59,411 nucleotides of DNA from Pseudomonas sp. PA15(2017) (GTDB taxonomy: Bacteria > Pseudomonadota > Gammaproteobacteria > Pseudomonadales > Pseudomonadaceae), in contig NZ_MSXV01000003.1 of the NCBI RefSeq assembly GCF_001945395.1, positions 1-59,411 of the forward strand. Direction: 5' to 3'. A program made the position numbers and the translations under genes. Of this stretch, positions 55,395 through 59,411 are shown piece after piece; within the stretch, counting starts at the first letter, position 1, and every line of letters starts with the position of its first letter. The notes under the pieces were generated by a model that saw only the letters and a list, made by a program, of their open reading frames with translations, was not told the origin of the DNA and did no database searches.

Positions 55395-58300
55395 ATGAGT
55401 GAGCAAAAAATCGAACAGGGCTTTATCGACAAGCTAGTTGAGCTCAAGTACACCTACCGCGACGACATCACCGATCGCGACTCGCTGGAACGCAACTTTC
55501 GCGAGAAATTCAACGCACTCAACCGCGTCACCCTGACCGATGGCGAGTTCGCCCGCCTTCTCGACGAGATCGTGACACCCGATGTATTCACGGCTGCACG
55601 CACCCTGCGCGAGCGAAATGCCTTCACCCGCGAAGATGGCACACCGCTGAACTACACCCTGGTCAACATCAAAGACTGGTGCAAGAACAGCTTCGAGGTG
55701 GTCAACCAGCTACGCATCAACACCGACAATAGCCACCACCGCTTCGATGTGCTCATCCTCATCAACGGTGTGCCGTGCGTTCAGGTCGAGCTGAAAACCC
55801 TGGGCGTCAATCCGCGTCGCGCCATGGAGCAAATCGTCGAATACAAGAACGACCCCGGTAACGGCTACAGCAAAACCCTGCTGTGCTTCCTGCAGATGTT
55901 CATTGTCAGCAACCGCGACAACACCTACTACTTCGCCAACAACAACGTCCGGCACTTCTCGTTCAACGCCGATGAGCGCTTCCTGCCCATCTATCAGTTC
56001 GCTGACGAGGCGAACAAAAAGATCACCTACCTCGACCGTTTTGCCGAAACCTTCCTCGCCAAATGCACGCTCGGCCAGACCATCAGCCGCTACATGGTGC
56101 TGATTGCCAGCGAGCAGAAGCTCATGATGATGCGCCCGTATCAGGTCTATGCGGTCAAGGCCATCGTCGAGTGCATCGAGCAGAACTGCGGCAACGGCTA
56201 CATCTGGCACACCACCGGCAGTGGCAAAACCCTCACGTCCTTCAAGGCCTCCACCTTGCTCAAGGACAACCCCAAGATCGAGAAATGCCTGTTCGTGGTC
56301 GACCGCAAAGACCTCGACCGCCAGACCCGTGAGGAATTCAACAAATTCCAGGAAGGCTGCGTCGAGGAGAACACCAACACCGCTGCCCTGGTGCGCCGGC
56401 TGCTGTCCGAGGACTACGCCGACAAGGTGATCGTCACCACCATCCAGAAACTCGGCCTTGCCCTGGATGAAAGCAGCAAGCGCAACAAACAGCGCAAACG
56501 CAACGACCAGCCCACCTACAAAGAGCTGCTGGCCCCGTTGCGCGACAAACGCATGGTATTCATCTTCGATGAATGCCACCGTTCCCAGTTCGGCGACAAC
56601 CACAAGGCCATCAAGGCGTTCTTCCCCAAGGCCCAGCTCTTTGGTTTTACCGGCACGCCCATCTTTGAAGAGAACGCCACACGGGTAAAAGTGGAAGGCG
56701 AACAGGCGTCTTATCAAACCACCGATGAGTTGTTCGAGAAGCAGCTCCACGCCTACACCATCACCCACGCGATCGAAGACGCCAACGTGCTGCGTTTTCA
56801 TATCGACTACTTCAAGCCAGAAGGCAAGAAAACACCCAAGCCAGGGGAAGCCCTGGCCAAGCGCGCCGTGGTCGAGGCCATTCTTGCCAAGCACGACATG
56901 GCCACCGCCCAGCGCCGTTTCAATGCCATTCTGGCCACGGCCAGCATCAACGACGCCATCGAATACCACGGCCTGTTTGCCGAAGTACAACAGGCCAAAC
57001 GCCAGGCCGACCCGGATTATCAGCCGCTGAATATCGCCTGCGTGTTCTCGCCGCCTGCCGAAGGCAATGCCGACGTCAAACAGATTCAGGAAGACCTGCC
57101 GCAGGAAAAGCAGGACAACGAAGAAGACCCGGAAGGCAAGAAAGCCGCGCTAAAAACCATCCTGGCCGACTACAACCAGCGCTACGGCAGCAACCACAGC
57201 ATCGGCGAGTTCGACGCCTACTATCAGGACGTGCAAAAGCGCATCAAAGACCAGCAATGGCCCAATGCCGATTACCCCCATGCGCTGAAAATCGACATCA
57301 CCATAGTGGTCGACATGCTGCTCACCGGCTTCGACTCCAAATACCTGAACACCCTGTATGTGGACAAGAACCTTAAGTACCACGGCTTGATCCAGGCCTT
57401 CTCGCGTACCAATCGCGTGCTGAACAGCACCAAGCCCTACGGCAACATTCTGGATTTTCGCCAGCAGCAAGAGGCGGTCGATACCGCCATTACCCGTTTC
57501 TCTGGCGAGCAGAGCGGCAAACCGGCCCGTGAAATCTGGCTGGTGGACAAAGCCCCGGTGGTGATTGAAAAACTCCAGGCCGCCGTGCAAAAGCTCGACG
57601 ACTTGATGCGCTCGCAAGGCCTGGCCTGCGCACCGGAAGACGTACACAACCTCAAAGGAGACGAAGCTCGCGCCGCGTTTATCGGTCGTTTCAAAGAAGT
57701 GCAGCGGCTGAAAACCCAGCTCGACCAATACACCGACCTCAGCGCCGACAACGCCGCCACCATCGAGCAGATTCTGCCCAAGGAAAGCCTGCTGGGCTTT
57801 CGCGGCGCCTACCTGGAAACGGCCCAGCGCCTCAAGGCCCAGCAGGAAAAGAACGACAAGGGTGAAGGCACCAGCTACGAGATCGTGGATCAGCTCGACT
57901 TCGAGTTCGTACTATTCGCCTCTGCCGTGATCGATTACGACTACATCATGGATCTGATGTCGCGCTTCTCGCAGCAAGAGCCGAGCAAGCAGAAGATGAG
58001 CCGCGAACAACTGATCGGCCTGATTCAGGCCGATGCCAAGTTCATCAACGAGCGCGACGACATAGCCGCCTATATCGCCACCCTAAAGGCTGGCGAAGGC
58101 CTGAGCGAAAGCGCGATTCGCGAGGGATACCGCCACTTCAAGGAATGCAAGGATGCCACTGAGATTGCCGATATTGCCAACCGGCACCAGCTCGCCCCAG
58201 CCGCCCTGCAAGGGTTCGTCGAAAGCATTTTGCAACGCATGATCCTGGACGGCGACCAGCTCAGCGAGCTGATGGAGCCGCTCGACCTGGGCTGGAAAGC

Positions 58301-58403
58301 CCGCGCCCAGGCGGAAGAGGCACTGATGAAAGAGCTATACCCCCTTCTTAACAGACGTGCCCAAGGCCGCGAGATTTCAGGACTGAGCGCGTATGAGCAG
58401 TAA
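55395..58403 (+). CDS. hsdR: Type I restriction enzyme R subunit
   Basis: A 1002-residue motor-nuclease. The PD-(D/E)xK nuclease is in residues 1-140 (Asp118 in FDVLILINGVP, Glu132 and Lys134 in QVELK). The SF2 translocase follows: Walker A TTGSGKT (Lys279), FDECHRS (Asp392), FGFTGTPIF and, later, VDMLLTGFDSKYLNTLYVDK with IQAFSRTNRVLN. The C-terminal helical part after about 750 should bind the methylase. All motifs look intact. It overlaps hsdS by 11 nt. No hsdM is seen in the window; it would be needed for activity. Confidence 0.95.
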   Translation: MSEQKIEQGFIDKLVELKYTYRDDITDRDSLERNFREKFNALNRVTLTDGEFARLLDEIVTPDVFTAARTLRERNAFTREDGTPLNYTLVNIKDWCKNSFEVVNQLRINTDNSHHRFDVLILINGVPCVQVELKTLGVNPRRAMEQIVEYKNDPGNGYSKTLLCFLQMFIVSNRDNTYYFANNNVRHFSFNADERFLPIYQFADEANKKITYLDRFAETFLAKCTLGQTISRYMVLIASEQKLMMMRPYQVYAVKAIVECIEQNCGNGYIWHTTGSGKTLTSFKASTLLKDNPKIEKCLFVVDRKDLDRQTREEFNKFQEGCVEENTNTAALVRRLLSEDYADKVIVTTIQKLGLALDESSKRNKQRKRNDQPTYKELLAPLRDKRMVFIFDECHRSQFGDNHKAIKAFFPKAQLFGFTGTPIFEENATRVKVEGEQASYQTTDELFEKQLHAYTITHAIEDANVLRFHIDYFKPEGKKTPKPGEALAKRAVVEAILAKHDMATAQRRFNAILATASINDAIEYHGLFAEVQQAKRQADPDYQPLNIACVFSPPAEGNADVKQIQEDLPQEKQDNEEDPEGKKAALKTILADYNQRYGSNHSIGEFDAYYQDVQKRIKDQQWPNADYPHALKIDITIVVDMLLTGFDSKYLNTLYVDKNLKYHGLIQAFSRTNRVLNSTKPYGNILDFRQQQEAVDTAITRFSGEQSGKPAREIWLVDKAPVVIEKLQAAVQKLDDLMRSQGLACAPEDVHNLKGDEARAAFIGRFKEVQRLKTQLDQYTDLSADNAATIEQILPKESLLGFRGAYLETAQRLKAQQEKNDKGEGTSYEIVDQLDFEFVLFASAVIDYDYIMDLMSRFSQQEPSKQKMSREQLIGLIQADAKFINERDDIAAYIATLKAGEGLSESAIREGYRHFKECKDATEIADIANRHQLAPAALQGFVESILQRMILDGDQLSELMEPLDLGWKARAQAEEALMKELYPLLNRRAQGREISGLSAYEQ

Positions 58404-58869
58404 GCAACAAGCAAGTGATGTAATGGAAGAGAACACGCAGGTATTAGTGCCGAAATTGCGGTTTCCAGAATTTCGGGAGGCGGGGAAGTGGAAATTTATC
58501 CCTCTGAATCGTCTAGCGATTCGAGCTAAACAGAAAAATCGAGACCAAAAAATTGACCGCGTACTGACCAATTCTGCTGAGTTTGGCGTAGTGGATCAGC
58601 GAGATTTTTTTGATAAAGACATTGCCACACAAGGAAGGCTTGAGGGCTATGTTGTTGTTGAGCTTGGCAGCTACGTCTACAACCCACGTGTATCGTCAAT
58701 AGCGCCTGTAGGCCCAATATCAAAGAACAAAATTGGTACAGGCGTGATGTCGCCGCTGTATACAGTCTTTAAATTCAAAGACAACACGAACGATTTCTAC
58801 GAACATTTCTTCAAGACTACCGGCTGGCATAACTACATGCGAAAAGCATCTAGCAAGGGTGCACGCTGA
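58393..58869 (+). pseudogene. hsdS: Type I restriction specificity subunit, truncated by an IS
   Basis: The first 158 residues of an HsdS protein. The family opening (LVPKLRFPEFREAGKWKFIPL) leads into the first target-recognition domain, ending at HNYMRKASSKGAR. Full HsdS proteins have about 400 residues, so the second half of the first domain, the conserved helix and the second domain are lost. The TGA stop (58867-58869) is supplied by the end of the IS element. The base composition is more AT-rich than hsdR. The remainder may lie beyond the IS, outside the window. Confidence 0.88.
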
Positions 58870-59411
58870 ATCGCCCCGGCTTTCCTAGACACTTTCCAAG
58901 CTCTGGATATATCGCTTCTCAAACTCCACTGGCGATAGCTGCATAGCGCTGCTGTGCCGGCGTTTAGGGTTATAGAACATCTCGATGTAATCGAACACAT
59001 CAGCGCGTGCTTCTTCGCGGGTGTTGTAGGTTTTTCGTCTGATACGTTCGCGCTTCAGTAGTTGGAAAAAGCTTTCTGCCACGGCGTTGTCGTGACAGTT
59101 ACCGCGTCGGCTCATGCTACTAATAAGGTTGTTGGCCTTGAGGAAACTTTGCCAGTCCAGGCTACTGAATTGACTGCCCTGGTCTGAGTGGATCATCACG
59201 TCCTGCTTGGGTTTGCGCCGCCACACCGCCATCAGTAAGGCATCAATCGCTAGATCGCTGCACATCCGTGGCTTCATCGACCAGCCGACCACTTGGCGTG
59301 AAAACAGATCCAGCACCACTGCCAAGTACAGCCAGCCTTCATAGGTGCGAATGTAGGTGATGTCAGTGACCCAGACCTTATTGGGTTCTGCGACTTTGAA
59401 CTGTCTCTCCA
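58867..59411 (-). mobile_element. IS3-family insertion sequence, one end and partial (runs off window)
   Basis: The terminus begins TGAATCGCCCCGGCTTTCC at 58867, directly abutting the hsdS break, and a transposase reading toward it fills the rest. The TGA-start and C-rich inner end are like IS3-family ends of the IS51 group (from memory). The other end and target duplication are outside the window. Confidence 0.85.
58885..59411 (-). CDS. IS3-family transposase OrfB, partial (5' end outside window)
   Basis: A DDE integrase-core transposase. The first Asp is in KVWVTDITYIRTYEGWLYLA (from 59411 inward), the second Asp in MIHSDQGSQFSS, and the Glu in NCHDNAVAESFFQLLKRE. The catalytic triad is therefore intact and the C-terminus (PVEFEKRYIQSLESV) is normal. 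The frame is open to the window edge. The copy may still be active. Confidence 0.92.
   Translation of the reverse strand, partial: ERQFKVAEPNKVWVTDITYIRTYEGWLYLAVVLDLFSRQVVGWSMKPRMCSDLAIDALLMAVWRRKPKQDVMIHSDQGSQFSSLDWQSFLKANNLISSMSRRGNCHDNAVAESFFQLLKRERIRRKTYNTREEARADVFDYIEMFYNPKRRHSSAMQLSPVEFEKRYIQSLESV

Noticed and set aside
55142..55402. 86-codon frame before hsdR
   Set aside because: No SD, no known pattern, and it overlaps the hsdR start.
55710..56990. 426-codon minus-strand frame
   Set aside because: Antisense to hsdR; no recognisable domain.

Overview
The window is chromosomal DNA from a Pseudomonas species. It is high in GC and carries the Pseudomonas order yceD-rpmF-plsX-fabD-fabG-acpP-fabF-pabC-mltG-tmk-holB-pilZ-tatD, a katB-ankB pair, a probable rgsA small RNA beside tatD, and Pseudomonas-type dispersed repeats and REP elements. 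No rRNA, tRNA or CRISPR array was seen.

Layout. 1-3.3 kb: a DUF1285 protein, a DUF4823 lipoprotein, and a TetR regulator divergent from a PLP-dependent class-V aminotransferase. 3.35-4.05 kb: a probable RgsA sRNA with a strong terminator, then a repeat-rich non-coding block. 4.1-14.4 kb (minus strand): the fatty-acid, cell-envelope and DNA-replication cluster described above. maf follows on the plus strand. 15.1-24.3 kb (minus): recC-recB-recD with 4-nt overlaps. 24.5-31 kb: a catalase-like heme protein, a PhyH-like oxygenase, periplasmic catalase KatB with its ankyrin partner AnkB, and an HBM-type chemoreceptor. 31.2-39.6 kb: a DUF421 protein with a zinc ribbon, a 31-residue membrane peptide, an AraC regulator divergent from an alpha/beta hydrolase, a small lipoprotein, an APC permease, a small acidic protein, a second chemoreceptor, and a DCC-family protein.

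39.7-46.8 kb (minus) is the least familiar part. It is a compact five-gene set: a two-module glycosyltransferase, a HemN-like radical SAM enzyme translationally coupled to it, two paralogous internally duplicated proteins with no recognised family, and an MFS transporter between the paralogs. It looks like a biosynthesis-and-export locus for an unknown glycosylated small molecule. It is the best candidate here for an undescribed system.

47-54.1 kb is a complete trehalose PTS locus: EIIBC, phosphotrehalase, an EIIA-HPr-EI fusion and a divergent GntR repressor with two operator-like palindromes. A small extra EIIB-like protein lacks the phosphorylatable cysteine.

54.1 kb to the end is accessory DNA. 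It holds a structured C4-like RNA leader, two overlapping small genes of phage/ICE character, a type I restriction subunit (hsdR), and an hsdS gene cut by an IS3-family element that runs off the window. No hsdM is visible.
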